Positions 9,675 to 18,562 of a stretch of 64,000 bases of DNA are shown piece by piece. Positions within the stretch are counted from its first letter, which is position 1; each line of letters starts with the position of its first letter. The notes below the pieces were generated by a model. The model was not told where the DNA came from. It was given only the letters and a program-made list of their open reading frames with translations, and did no database searches. The position numbers and the translations under genes were made by a program. Location of the stretch: the NCBI RefSeq assembly GCF_907164955.1, contig NZ_OU015521.1:372001-436000 (forward strand). The letters run 5' to 3'. Origin of the DNA: Coxiella endosymbiont of Dermacentor marginatus. GTDB lineage: Bacteria; Pseudomonadota; Gammaproteobacteria; Coxiellales; Coxiellaceae.

Positions 9675-10645
9675 GAATTAATGTAAATTCGAATGTAAGA
9701 AGAACGGCGTAATTGCCACAGCCATTGCCGCAATGCCTTTTCAAATTTTTGTTGATACACAGCCTGTTGAATTTGCTGACTATGACTATTAGGCATATCT
9801 TGAATCTCTTTACCGAGTAATTTAATGAGATGGAATCCATTGGAAGCTTGTATCGGACCCACGACCTCATTAAGTTTTATTTTTCTGATGGAGCTTGCAA
9901 AGATCTGAGGAAGATCACTAATCAATCGCCATCCGAGATCACTACTGCCAGGATAAGTAGACATTACATATTTAAAATCTAACCCTTTACGAAGTTGTTT
10001 TAAAATTAAGAAGGCTTTGTATTTTGCATGATCAATTTGAGCTTGAGTAGTGCATTCAGTTACTGGAATTAATATTGTGGCTATATGATAACGAGTAGAA
10101 GCAATTTGAATTCGATGTTGCTTTCGAAAAGCAACAATGTCCGATTTGCTAACAGTGATATTGTTAGCAATTACTTGCTGTTGTAATTTGGAAATAAGCA
10201 ATTGTTTTTGTATTTGGTTACGAAATTCCATGTAAGAGATACCTTCTTGCTGCATGAGCTTTTCTTTGAGAGATGATTGAGACAGTTGATTTTGAGCTGC
10301 TATTCTAGCAATAGTCGTGTTTATTTCTTCATCGCTGGCTTTCAGTTTGTTTCGTTTAGCTAACTGTAATTGCAATTTTTGATAGATCAATTGGTTTATC
10401 ACTTGTTTTCGAAAAACCTTTTTATTGGATATAGAAATATGATTCTGAGTGAATTGTTGTTTTGCAATCGCTAGGGAATGATTAAATGCGCTTTGAGTAA
10501 CAATTTCGTTGTTGACTATTAGAGCGATTTGATCGAGAAGTTTCTCCTTTGTAGTGTTAGGTTTAAGCAGAAGAGATTGAGCCATGCTAGAGATGCTTAT
10601 AGTAAGAAGAAACATCATGATTAAATAGATTATTGTCTTTAACAT
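9671..10645 (-). CDS. surA: Periplasmic chaperone / parvulin-type prolyl isomerase SurA
   Basis: Escorts outer-membrane proteins, including LptD, across the periplasm. 324 aa, about 100 shorter than E. coli SurA (428). A signal peptide occupies ~1-22 (hydrophobic, ending SSMAQS). The N-terminal chaperone domain (DQIALIVNNEIVTQSAF..., ~38-170) is followed by one parvulin domain (~184-285; IATILIPV, then SDLGWR, VGPIQASNGFHLIKLL) and a C-terminal helix. Only one parvulin repeat is visible where E. coli has two, so the protein looks naturally shortened while keeping the chaperone parts. It starts 38 bases after lptD and overlaps pdxA. Confidence 0.9.
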   Translation of the reverse strand: MLKTIIYLIMMFLLTISISSMAQSLLLKPNTTKEKLLDQIALIVNNEIVTQSAFNHSLAIAKQQFTQNHISISNKKVFRKQVINQLIYQKLQLQLAKRNKLKASDEEINTTIARIAAQNQLSQSSLKEKLMQQEGISYMEFRNQIQKQLLISKLQQQVIANNITVSKSDIVAFRKQHRIQIASTRYHIATILIPVTECTTQAQIDHAKYKAFLILKQLRKGLDFKYVMSTYPGSSDLGWRLISDLPQIFASSIRKIKLNEVVGPIQASNGFHLIKLLGKEIQDMPNSHSQQIQQAVYQQKFEKALRQWLWQLRRSSYIRIYINS

Positions 10646-10683
10646 TCTTTGCCTTACACCATTAAGAAAATCGTATATCGTGT

Positions 10684-13155
10684 TTAGTTAAATAAGGATT
10701 GCGTTGCAATAAGAGAGTTTCCAAAATTACCCAATCCTTTTAAATCGAGTTGAATAACATAGGTCGTGTCATAGCTGTTTTTATGGTTACCACCTGCATC
10801 AACAGTTAATCCTGTATAAGTTTGTCGTGTAATAAAATTCAATGTCCAGCAACACGTTTTGTATTGTACACCAAAAGCAGTAATGTCGGTACGATGACGA
10901 GTGATATCGTGGTCCCAACAGCCTGTGATAGACCACTGAGCAGAAAGAGGCCACGATACAGAAAGGTAGGCGAAATTCGTGTTGGTGTTATAGCAATTGC
11001 TTGTTTGGCCAATGATATCAGTAGGGTCCATAATAGATTGACCATTCCTATGTAAAAAAATATATCTCATGATGACTTTTTGTTTTCCATTAGTGTAGCT
11101 TATTTCAGTAGAAGCATTATCGTTTTGTCGAAGGTTAGGATCCCATGCAATACTGCTAGTTATGGACCAGTGAGAGAAAGGATAAAAAATGAGTTCGCCA
11201 ACAATAGGCGAGAAGTGAAAATTAAAGGGTGTACAGCTTGCAGAAAGACAAACGCGTTTTTTTTCAATTAAATAAATAAAACCAAGATTAGTGGTTAATA
11301 AGGGGGATCCAGTGATGCTATTAAAGATACGAGAGATAAGACCAAAACTTGTTTGATTAGCGTTTTGGAGGCGGTCGTCACCTATGTATTGATTCAGCGT
11401 AAATAATTGCTCGAAAGTAAAAGGTAACAAGACAGTATCAAAATTAGGCAATTTATCTTGGTTTTGATAAGGAACATATAGATAAAAGAAACGAGGCTCA
11501 AGTGTTTGAGTGAGATTGCATCCCCAGAGATAAAGATCTCGATCGAAATAAAGGCACAAATCGATATCAAAAATTGGCAATAAGCGGCCAGCAGTTTGTA
11601 CCCGATTTGGTTGAAAATGTTCGATATTATAGGTCGTTGTATCTACCCATATCTGGGGAATGAGATAACCTGACGCAAAGTAAAATGGAAAACTTAAACC
11701 AGATCGTATATGGAAACGCTGTCCAATGGGTTTTTCTGGAGCGAAATCACTTTGATAATTAAAATTGGTTGCTTCTGCATCAAGATTAAAGTCCATATGA
11801 AGTGCAATATCTGGATAATAACCATCAACGTTGACATTGGGTAATCGGGCATATTGATTAAATGCGGGTTCGAAAATTTGCGAAATTAGATGAAGAGTCT
11901 GATAGGCTCGAAACATACTGTTAAACTGCCAATGCAATCCACTGTACTGTAAATCAACTTGATTTAAAAGTTGATTAGAGAGTGAATTTGAATTCATTTG
12001 AACGCCTAAATCCCGGAAAAAATAAGGATCTGTAACGTAATTTAACATGACATTGAAAGACCATTTAGAATTAAAAACAGTATGTTCGTTAATTGAAAAA
12101 AAGCCACGCTGATTTTTCATATTTTTTAATTGATTAAGATAGGGAGTATATAAGGGATTATTAGTATAAACAGGATCAGAAAATTTACTTAAGGTTTCTT
12201 CGCGAAACTGCTGCAAAACAGTATCGTTTGGAAGATAGCTTAGGTATATGTCGTCACTACTCCTAATGCTTAAGAAACGAAAAAGTGCGTTTATATTAAA
12301 ACCACGTTTGATCATAAATTCTGGAGCTAATGTAAGGTCATAATTGGGTGCCATATTCCAATAAAAAGGGAAGGAGAAAAGGCCGTTTGAACTATCATTA
12401 AGGCCAACACGTGGAGTTAAAAATCCAGTCTTTCGATAATTATCGATAGGAAAGTTATAGTAAGGAAAATAAAAAACAGGAAAATCGTAAAACCACAAAA
12501 TTGTATTGTAGGCTTCTCCTCTATGTTTCTGTTTATTTAACACTAGTGTTGTAGCACTAAGCTGCCATATAGGATTAGTAGGATCGCAAGTGCTATAAGT
12601 AGCATGCCGTAAAGTAATGACTTGCGACATATCTCGAATTGCATATTGTGCTGTTCCCCAAGCATCGAAAGGATCATGAAATCGCGGAATGTCAGATTTA
12701 TTATTATAGATCAGATAGGCTACATTTTTAAAAAATGCTGTCTTAGGATAACGTGTTAATTTCCCTCTATCTGCCACAATTAATTTACCAGATTCATGCA
12801 AATGAACACGACCAACAAGAATAATTCTTTTAACTCGATCAGTTTTGTTATCCCAATAAATATAAGCTTTGTCAGCATTGATTACATGGTTGAGTCGAGT
12901 AACAACCAAGGGCTTTTTAAAATAACCGTGACAGAAAAGGCAAATTTCTTCAGTAGGGATCCATCCGAGAATATTGGCGATATGTTTGTGGAAAAGGTAA
13001 TGAGACCAGCCCTTCGGTAAAATTTCGGAAATGAAGTGTCGTTTTGGTAAGGAAGTTTTAATAGCTTTACTCGTTGTTAAAGCAACACACAGTAGCTGAA
13101 AAAAAAGTAGGATTAAGATAAAAAAACTAAAAATAAATAAATTTTTTAACTTCAC
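10684..13155 (-). CDS. lptD: LPS-assembly outer-membrane protein LptD
   Basis: Beta-barrel that with LptE inserts LPS into the outer leaflet; 823 aa, within family range. An uncleaved-looking hydrophobic N-terminus (~5-28) acts as signal peptide. A periplasmic OstA-type domain follows (~80-180: ADKAYIYWDNKTDRVKRIILVG, then a VHLHESGKLIVADRG segment), and the long C-terminal barrel has many aromatic alternating strands (FLTPRVGLNDSSNGLFSFPFYWNMAPNY in pieces). Cysteines occur near residues 74-77 and in the C-terminal barrel region, as expected for LptD disulfides. The start codon is GTG. It leads the lptD-surA-pdxA-rsmA operon and implies that LPS is still made, consistent with waaA and lptM here. 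Confidence 0.93.
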   Translation of the reverse strand: MKLKNLFIFSFFILILLFFQLLCVALTTSKAIKTSLPKRHFISEILPKGWSHYLFHKHIANILGWIPTEEICLFCHGYFKKPLVVTRLNHVINADKAYIYWDNKTDRVKRIILVGRVHLHESGKLIVADRGKLTRYPKTAFFKNVAYLIYNNKSDIPRFHDPFDAWGTAQYAIRDMSQVITLRHATYSTCDPTNPIWQLSATTLVLNKQKHRGEAYNTILWFYDFPVFYFPYYNFPIDNYRKTGFLTPRVGLNDSSNGLFSFPFYWNMAPNYDLTLAPEFMIKRGFNINALFRFLSIRSSDDIYLSYLPNDTVLQQFREETLSKFSDPVYTNNPLYTPYLNQLKNMKNQRGFFSINEHTVFNSKWSFNVMLNYVTDPYFFRDLGVQMNSNSLSNQLLNQVDLQYSGLHWQFNSMFRAYQTLHLISQIFEPAFNQYARLPNVNVDGYYPDIALHMDFNLDAEATNFNYQSDFAPEKPIGQRFHIRSGLSFPFYFASGYLIPQIWVDTTTYNIEHFQPNRVQTAGRLLPIFDIDLCLYFDRDLYLWGCNLTQTLEPRFFYLYVPYQNQDKLPNFDTVLLPFTFEQLFTLNQYIGDDRLQNANQTSFGLISRIFNSITGSPLLTTNLGFIYLIEKKRVCLSASCTPFNFHFSPIVGELIFYPFSHWSITSSIAWDPNLRQNDNASTEISYTNGKQKVIMRYIFLHRNGQSIMDPTDIIGQTSNCYNTNTNFAYLSVSWPLSAQWSITGCWDHDITRHRTDITAFGVQYKTCCWTLNFITRQTYTGLTVDAGGNHKNSYDTTYVIQLDLKGLGNFGNSLIATQSLFN

Positions 13156-14038
13156 TGCAAGAATTTTTTTCTAGTTATAAAGTTGTTGAAGAATAGTAAC
13201 CTCTTAATTACTATTTAACCATGATTAATGAGTAAAGTAATTGTGATTAGGTAAAATATCTCCGTGATCAGTGACTATAGGAATTGCATACATAATTTAA
13301 ATAAGATCATATAGAAATTATTTCAGTGTATTTTCTTCTGCAAAAACGATTTTGTATCTAAACATGCTTGATGCTTTGTTACTTATTCAATTTTTCGTAA
13401 AATGATAAGCTTTTCTTTATGCCCGCACTATCCACTATATATCTAGTCTCTAAATATCGTGAAATAATTTTGTTTTCTGATTGATATTTAGAAGAATATT
13501 TGAAAATGTTTTATCCCTAGATAGGGATAATCATTGCTTGGATAATCGTCTCTTATGTCTTGAGAAAGTTGAATGATCGGTATTGCAGTTTCAACGGTAA
13601 CCTGTTTGAGAAGGGTCGATTGGGATTCAGAACAATTTTTGCGCTAATTGAATTGTATTAGTTTAAACATATGTAAAGTATGCTGTTTTTTGATCGATTG
13701 AATAAATGAAATACCAATTATTTTCAATATATCCAAAGAGTTATAAGTTATTCGGAAAGTATATGCGAGCGCTTTCTAAATTGAAAGAAATAAAATCGTT
13801 GTTTCAAGAACAGTGGTTAGCTCCGAGACGCGAGATAGTCAGAGATTGATGAAAAAAATGATAGCGATTCTCAACTTAGCCAAAAGATCATAGAGTATTG
13901 AGCGACAATGATTAATATTATGAGTATGATTTTTTATGTTTATGAACCAATTATTACCACAAAACGTCAATATTTGGCGTAGCTTTTATTTTATTTTAAG
14001 ATCAAAACTTCCTAGAATCTCAGTGGAGAGTCTACTCT
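13156..14038. other. Intergenic, nothing recognisable (lptD upstream)
   Basis: About 880 AT-rich bases. It must contain the lptD promoter, but no convincing hexamer pair stands out, and no gene remnant could be assigned. Cell-wall sugar kinase and nucleotidyltransferase genes often sit divergently upstream of lptD; no trace was seen. Confidence 0.55.
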
Positions 14039-14707
14039 TTAAGAAAAGCTATTAGTTAACCAGTTGCTAATTGCTTTAATTTCTTCATAACATATTTGAT
14101 GTCCTGTTGCGTAATCGTGCCATTCTATAAGATAACCCAATTGACTTAAAATCTGGAAAGTTTTCCTTCCTAGAGTTAAAGGCAGAATGGGATCCAAATT
14201 ACCATGAGCCATAAAAATGGAAATCTTTTGATTAACTACACTCATTTCTACAGTTAATTGATTTTTACAAGGAAGATAAGTCGATAAAGCGATAATTCCT
14301 GCGAGTGGTTTTAAATATCGAAGGCCAGTATAAAGAGCCACCGCACCACCTTGAGAAAACCCCGCGAGAATAATACGATGACTTGGAACACCATGTGAGA
14401 TTTCTTCTTCAATTAATTGGTTAATAGATCGTTGAGCTTGAGCTATACCTTTTTCATCTTCTTGTGCAAAATCAGCGAGGCTATAAATATCGTACCAAGC
14501 ACGCATCCGCATACCGGCATTTATCGTAATCGATCTCATTGGTGCGTGAGGAAATATGAAGCGAAGATGAAGATCTTTTGGCAAGGCTAACTGGGGTATA
14601 ATATCAGTAAAATCACGACCACTAGCACCCAAACCGTGCAGCCAAATCACACTGCCTGTAGCCACTTTAGTTGATGGTATCGTAGTTCTTTCCAAAGAAT
14701 TGTTCAT
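14039..14707 (-). CDS. Alpha/beta-hydrolase, carboxylesterase / phospholipase family
   Basis: 222-aa serine hydrolase of the bacterial carboxylesterase (acyl-protein-thioesterase-like) family; the natural substrate cannot be told from sequence. Features: oxyanion-region WLHGLGASGRDF (~22-33), FPHAPMRSITIN, nucleophile elbow GFSQGG with Ser ~118, Asp in HGNLDPILP, and His in ATGHQI near the C-terminus, so the triad is complete. Length is typical. It has no signal peptide, so it is probably cytoplasmic. It stands alone on the minus strand, divergent from lptM 30 bases away; the two promoters must overlap. Confidence 0.85.
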   Translation of the reverse strand: MNNSLERTTIPSTKVATGSVIWLHGLGASGRDFTDIIPQLALPKDLHLRFIFPHAPMRSITINAGMRMRAWYDIYSLADFAQEDEKGIAQAQRSINQLIEEEISHGVPSHRIILAGFSQGGAVALYTGLRYLKPLAGIIALSTYLPCKNQLTVEMSVVNQKISIFMAHGNLDPILPLTLGRKTFQILSQLGYLIEWHDYATGHQICYEEIKAISNWLTNSFS

Positions 14708-14737
14708 ATCTATATTACTAATATATATTATTTAGTT

Positions 14738-14983
14738 ATGAAAAACATCTTTCCTATTTATGCTTTTTTAATCCTCTATACTTCTTTAATCCTCGTTGGC
14801 TGCGGAGCCCGAGGACCTTTATATTTAGCACAAAAAACGAATTCGCAACAGTTCAATGATAGAAGATCTGAACTGACTTTAGGATTTATAAATTTTTCTG
14901 TTGCTTCTGCTATTAGGTCTATCTCTGTAACTTGCTCATCCTTAACACTAGACACTTTACAATCGACTAAGCTCTATCTTTAA
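14738..14983 (+). CDS. lptM: LptM-type small lipoprotein (LPS translocon maturation)
   Basis: 81-aa lipoprotein: lysine-bearing start, hydrophobic helix, lipobox LVGC (Cys at ~22) and then GARGPLYL directly after the cysteine, the hallmark of LptM/YifL (usually CG.KGPLYLP). LptM helps LptD form its disulfides. The C-terminal half has no recognisable features and is longer than in typical members. In many gammaproteobacteria the order is lptM-lysA-dapF; here dapF follows 19 bases after the stop and lysA is missing, so the tail may have been reshaped by that deletion. Confidence 0.75.
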   Translation: MKNIFPIYAFLILYTSLILVGCGARGPLYLAQKTNSQQFNDRRSELTLGFINFSVASAIRSISVTCSSLTLDTLQSTKLYL

Positions 14984-15002
14984 ATAGTAGAACGTTAATA
15001 TA

Positions 15003-15836
15003 ATGAAAATTAATTTCACAAAGATGCATGGATTGGGCAACGATTTTGTTGTGATTGATGCTACAAAACAACCATTTCAAATGACAACTCCTCAAATTCA
15101 AAAAATGGCACATCGTCGCTTAGGAATCGGGTTTGATCAATTGTTAGTGATTGAACTTCCTAAAAGCTGTTATACTGTTGATTTCCATTTTCGTATCTTT
15201 AATGCCGACGGAAGTGAGGTAAGTCAATGTGGAAACGGTGCTTGCTGTATTGCGCGTTATATTTACGCTAATCAGCTCACAGAGCGAAATGAATTGCGAG
15301 TTTCTACCTTAAAGGATATTTTAGAGCTTAAAATCCAATCTGACGACACAGTCTCTGTTAAAATGGGGATCCCACGATTCAATCCAGCTGACGTTCCTTT
15401 CATTGCATCTAAAACTGCCAACTTTTATGATCTGGAAATTGATAATCAAAAAATAAAATTAGGTGTAGTCAATATCGGAAATCCACATGCGGTAATTCCA
15501 GTAGATACTATTGATGCGCTGCTAGTATCTAAACTCAGTCCTCGATTAAGTACTCACAAGTGTTTTCCAAAAGGAATAAACGTGGGGTTCATGCAAGTCA
15601 TTAATTCACAAAACATTCGCTTGCGCGTATATGAGAGAGGCGCTGGAGAAACTCTATCGTGTGGCAGCGGTGCTTGTGCAGCAATGGTAGTAGGTCGGCG
15701 TTCAGGCTTGCTTCAGAAACGCGTTGTTGTTGAACAGCCTGGTGGAAGTCTTTTTATTGATTGGGAAGGTTTTTTAGCCCCAGTTATTATGACTGGCTCA
15801 GCAGCTACCATTTTTCGTGGTGAGTGGTCGGATTAA
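15003..15836 (+). CDS. dapF: Diaminopimelate epimerase
   Basis: Converts LL- to meso-diaminopimelate for peptidoglycan (and lysine). 277 aa (E. coli 274). Both catalytic cysteines are present, Cys76 in QCGNGACC and Cys220 in LSCGSGAC, with the characteristic KMHGLGNDFVV start, NADGSE and ERGAGET. No clear Shine-Dalgarno precedes the ATG. Upstream lptM is close; lysA, which normally lies between, is absent. The meso-DAP supply fits the DNPR motif of MurE in this window. Confidence 0.96.
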   Translation: MKINFTKMHGLGNDFVVIDATKQPFQMTTPQIQKMAHRRLGIGFDQLLVIELPKSCYTVDFHFRIFNADGSEVSQCGNGACCIARYIYANQLTERNELRVSTLKDILELKIQSDDTVSVKMGIPRFNPADVPFIASKTANFYDLEIDNQKIKLGVVNIGNPHAVIPVDTIDALLVSKLSPRLSTHKCFPKGINVGFMQVINSQNIRLRVYERGAGETLSCGSGACAAMVVGRRSGLLQKRVVVEQPGGSLFIDWEGFLAPVIMTGSAATIFRGEWSD

Positions 15837-15988
15837 CTCTTCATATAAAAATTCTTAAATAAAAAAATAAAAAATAAAAATTAAGATCTTTTATTCGATA
15901 CCATGTTTTGAATAAAATTTAGCTTGAGTGTTTTGCAGTTTAGTATAAAATGTGTGAACTTTTTACGGGACTCCTGGAGGAAGTGATA

Positions 15989-16438
15989 ATGGTGGTGTTA
16001 AAATCAACTACTATGAAAAATAAGATAACTGCCGTAGGTTTTTCGCCTTATAAAATAAAAAAAGGTGAAGAGTATATGAATGAAAAGCAGAAGAATCATT
16101 TCCGTAAAATTCTGCTTCAATGGAAAAAACAACTTATGGAAGAGGTTGATTCTACAGTCGACCATTTAAAAGAAGAAGCGAACATCTATGCGGATCCATT
16201 GGATCGTGCTAGCCAGGAAGAAGGATTTAATTTAGAATTGCGAACCCGTGACCGCGAACGCAAGCTTATTAGAAAAATTGAACAATCCCTGGATTCAATT
16301 GAAGAAAGTGAGTATGGGTATTGTGAAGATTGCAGTGCAGAAATTGGTATCCGTCGTTTAGAGGCACGTCCTACGGCAAGTAAATGCATTGACTGTAAGA
16401 CTTTTGAAGAGATTCGAGAAAAGCAGTCCGGTGGATAA
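15989..16438 (+). CDS. dksA: RNA-polymerase-binding transcription factor DksA
   Basis: Binds the RNA-polymerase secondary channel and works with ppGpp on rRNA and amino-acid promoters. 149 aa (E. coli 151). The coiled coil carries [10 protein letters not shown], matching the DxxDxA tip that contacts polymerase, followed by the zinc finger C-x2-C-x17-C-x2-C (CEDC...CIDC). An upstream in-frame codon at 15950 would add 13 residues, but TGGAGG at 15975-15980 sits eight bases before ATG 15989 and gives the family length. folB starts inside its last codons, so the two are translationally coupled. Confidence 0.96.
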   Translation: MVVLKSTTMKNKITAVGFSPYKIKKGEEYMNEKQKNHFRKILLQWKKQLMEEVDSTVDHLKEEANIYADPLDRASQEEGFNLELRTRDRERKLIRKIEQSLDSIEESEYGYCEDCSAEIGIRRLEARPTASKCIDCKTFEEIREKQSGG

Positions 16439-16793
16439 ACTTTTTATTAGTAATCTCAAGATATCTGCCCAGTTAGGTATTTTGCCGCACGAAAAAATGT
16501 CATCGCAGACAATTGCTCTTGATGTTATCTTAGGTATTGATAGCAAATCAGCTTGTATTTTAGATGATCTTAGTTATACCATCGATTATGCAGCAGTACG
16601 AAGCAGTTTGATTAAATTTTTTAGAATTCAACGATTTAATTTAGTCGAAACATTAGCGAATCAATGCGTTGATTTTCTTTTTTCTCAATTCGCTGTACAT
16701 TGGATTCAGTTAAGTGTTACAAAATTGTCTGTGTTTGATGATGCTGATGGCGCTGGAATAATAATTGAGCGTACACGAGAACTTCCCCTGTAG
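16431..16793 (+). CDS. folB: Dihydroneopterin aldolase
   Basis: Cleaves dihydroneopterin to 6-hydroxymethyl-dihydropterin in folate synthesis. From a GTG start at 16431 it is 120 aa (E. coli 122) and overlaps the end of dksA by 8 bases; longer in-frame starts lie deep inside dksA. Family features: [14 protein letters not shown], catalytic Glu in [27 protein letters not shown], a Lys aligned with the E. coli catalytic Lys98 (VTKLS), and GIIIER near the end. The usual neighbour folK is not visible downstream. With folA it argues for folate synthesis rather than scavenging. Confidence 0.9.
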   Translation: MDKLFISNLKISAQLGILPHEKMSSQTIALDVILGIDSKSACILDDLSYTIDYAAVRSSLIKFFRIQRFNLVETLANQCVDFLFSQFAVHWIQLSVTKLSVFDDADGAGIIIERTRELPL

Positions 16794-17457
16794 ATTAAGC
16801 CATTCCTTTTTAAGCAACACTTGCTTTAAAGTCTAGGAATATGAGAGTGCTCTTTTGTTTCATAGGTTAGCTTTATCAGATTCGAGAAAAGTTAATATTC
16901 AATTGTAAGTTTCTTAAGGTATAAACGATATCCCTCCTATTTTTTTAAAAATAGGAGGGATATTGGTCAGAAAAGACAACAGAAAAGCTTTTCGATAACA
17001 AAACATTAATCTATTTTCAAGCAAACCCTAGCTAGCTGTACTCGAATATCAAGCCAGAAAAAGTATAAAAAAGCTAAGAGATAGCATATCTTCAAATAAC
17101 CTTGACAATTTTCAGGCGTTAGTCATCCAGAATTGAAAGCATTTCTTTCAGTGAGGCATCAATCAGAAGCCATGATAGGCAATATGAGTAGAGCTTACTA
17201 AACCTATGTTAATTGTAAATTCATAAGGCTGTCGTAATTTGTTTTGTGAACGACTAGATATCTTGCGTGATTAAGAAACGGAAAAGCGCTTATCTATTGA
17301 AATGGATGCAAAATTTTGAGATAGTAATCACTTACCTGCACACAATTTAAAATAAAATAACTCCTCAGTTGATAGTAAAATTGTATCAAGTTACTTGTGA
17401 AAGAACATATGAGATTGTTATTGCCTGAAAAAAAATTGTTTGATATTTAATTTTGTG
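16794..17457. other. Intergenic decayed region before prfA
   Basis: About 660 bases with no gene. hemA commonly precedes prfA-prmC and folK often follows folB; neither is recognisable. A perfect 17-bp hairpin lies at 16928-16963. Confidence 0.6.
16928..16963. repeat. Perfect 17-bp inverted repeat with a 2-base loop
   Basis: Arms ATATCCCTCCTATTTTT (16928-16944) and its exact complement (16947-16963), extendable by a G-T and a C-G pair. It lies 135 bases after folB but has no U-tract after the stem, so a terminator role is uncertain. Confidence 0.88.
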
Positions 17458-18558
17458 ATGAAAACTTCTCTCGTTGAAAAACTAAAACATCTAAGTTTTC
17501 GCTACAGTGAGATCGGTGGATTACTAGGTGATATCAGTGTGATGGGCGATCAAAATCGCTATCGAGAATTGGGAAAAGAATACGCGCAATTAGAACCAAT
17601 CGTAAAATGTTTTCAAGTTTATGAAACAAACAATGAGGCTATTAAGTCAGCTCAAGAAATTATTTCAGAAAAAGACTCGGAATTAAAAAAACTGGCTGAA
17701 GAAGAATTAAAGCAGTTAACTATTAAAAAAGATCAATTAGAGGATCAATTAAAAGTTCTTTTAATTCCAAAAGATCTAAATAATGAGAAAAATATTTTTC
17801 TTGAAGTTCGTGCAGGTACGGGTGGTAATGAAGCAGCAATTTTTGCAGGTGATTTATTTCGAATGTATGTGCGTTATGTAGAAAAGAAAGGATGGCATAT
17901 AACTATTATATCCGCTCATGAAAGCGAGCATGGTGGATTTAACGAGATAATTGCTCGAATTGTCGGAAAAGGAGTTTATTCCCAATTACAGTTCGAATCG
18001 GGGGCTCATCGAGTTCAACGAGTACCCATGACAGAATCGCAGGGGCGAATACACACCTCTGCTTGTACAGTAGCGGTGATGCCTGAGGCAGAAGAAATCG
18101 ACGCAGTCAGAATTAATTCGGCCGAATTGCGCGTTGATACTTTTCGAGCTTCTGGTGCTGGTGGACAGCATGTAAATCGAACGGATTCAGCAATTCGAAT
18201 TACACATATTCCTACAGGAATGGTAGTCGAATGTCAGAATGAGCGATCACAACATAAAAATAGAGCTCACGCAATGTCTCTATTGCAGGCAAAATTATTA
18301 TCTTCAGAACGATCAAAACAAGAACAAGAACAAGCCACCAAACGAAAATTGCTTGTTGGCAGTGGTGATCGTTCTGAAAGAATTCGTACTTACAATTTTC
18401 CGCAAGGTCGAGTCACCGATCATCGAATTAATTTAACGCTATATCAACTCGACGAAATTATGAGAGGGAATTTAGACCCTGTTATTAATCCTTTAGTTCG
18501 CGAATTGCAAGCAGAGCAATTGTCTAAATTAAGTAAAAGTGATAAGAAAATAGGGTGA
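17458..18558 (+). CDS. prfA: Peptide chain release factor 1
   Basis: Terminates translation at UAA and UAG. 366 aa from the ATG at 17458 ([12 protein letters not shown]), matching the E. coli start; a TTG six codons upstream is less likely. The N-terminal coiled domain is followed by [23 protein letters not shown] (in pieces), the codon-reading tripeptide PMT before [10 protein letters not shown] (PxT type, as expected for RF1), the catalytic SGAGGQHVN with GGQ, and the [13 protein letters not shown] end region. prmC, which methylates this GGQ glutamine, begins 4 bases downstream. Confidence 0.96.
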   Translation: MKTSLVEKLKHLSFRYSEIGGLLGDISVMGDQNRYRELGKEYAQLEPIVKCFQVYETNNEAIKSAQEIISEKDSELKKLAEEELKQLTIKKDQLEDQLKVLLIPKDLNNEKNIFLEVRAGTGGNEAAIFAGDLFRMYVRYVEKKGWHITIISAHESEHGGFNEIIARIVGKGVYSQLQFESGAHRVQRVPMTESQGRIHTSACTVAVMPEAEEIDAVRINSAELRVDTFRASGAGGQHVNRTDSAIRITHIPTGMVVECQNERSQHKNRAHAMSLLQAKLLSSERSKQEQEQATKRKLLVGSGDRSERIRTYNFPQGRVTDHRINLTLYQLDEIMRGNLDPVINPLVRELQAEQLSKLSKSDKKIG

Positions 18559-18562
18559 TTAA

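Noticed and set aside
10822-11271. Open frames antisense to lptD
   Set aside because: Shadows of the strongly supported lptD coding frame.
16431-16793. Loss of the catalytic lysine in FolB
   Set aside because: At first the SKPGA segment looked missing, but an ungapped alignment places a lysine (VTKLS) at the E. coli Lys98 position.
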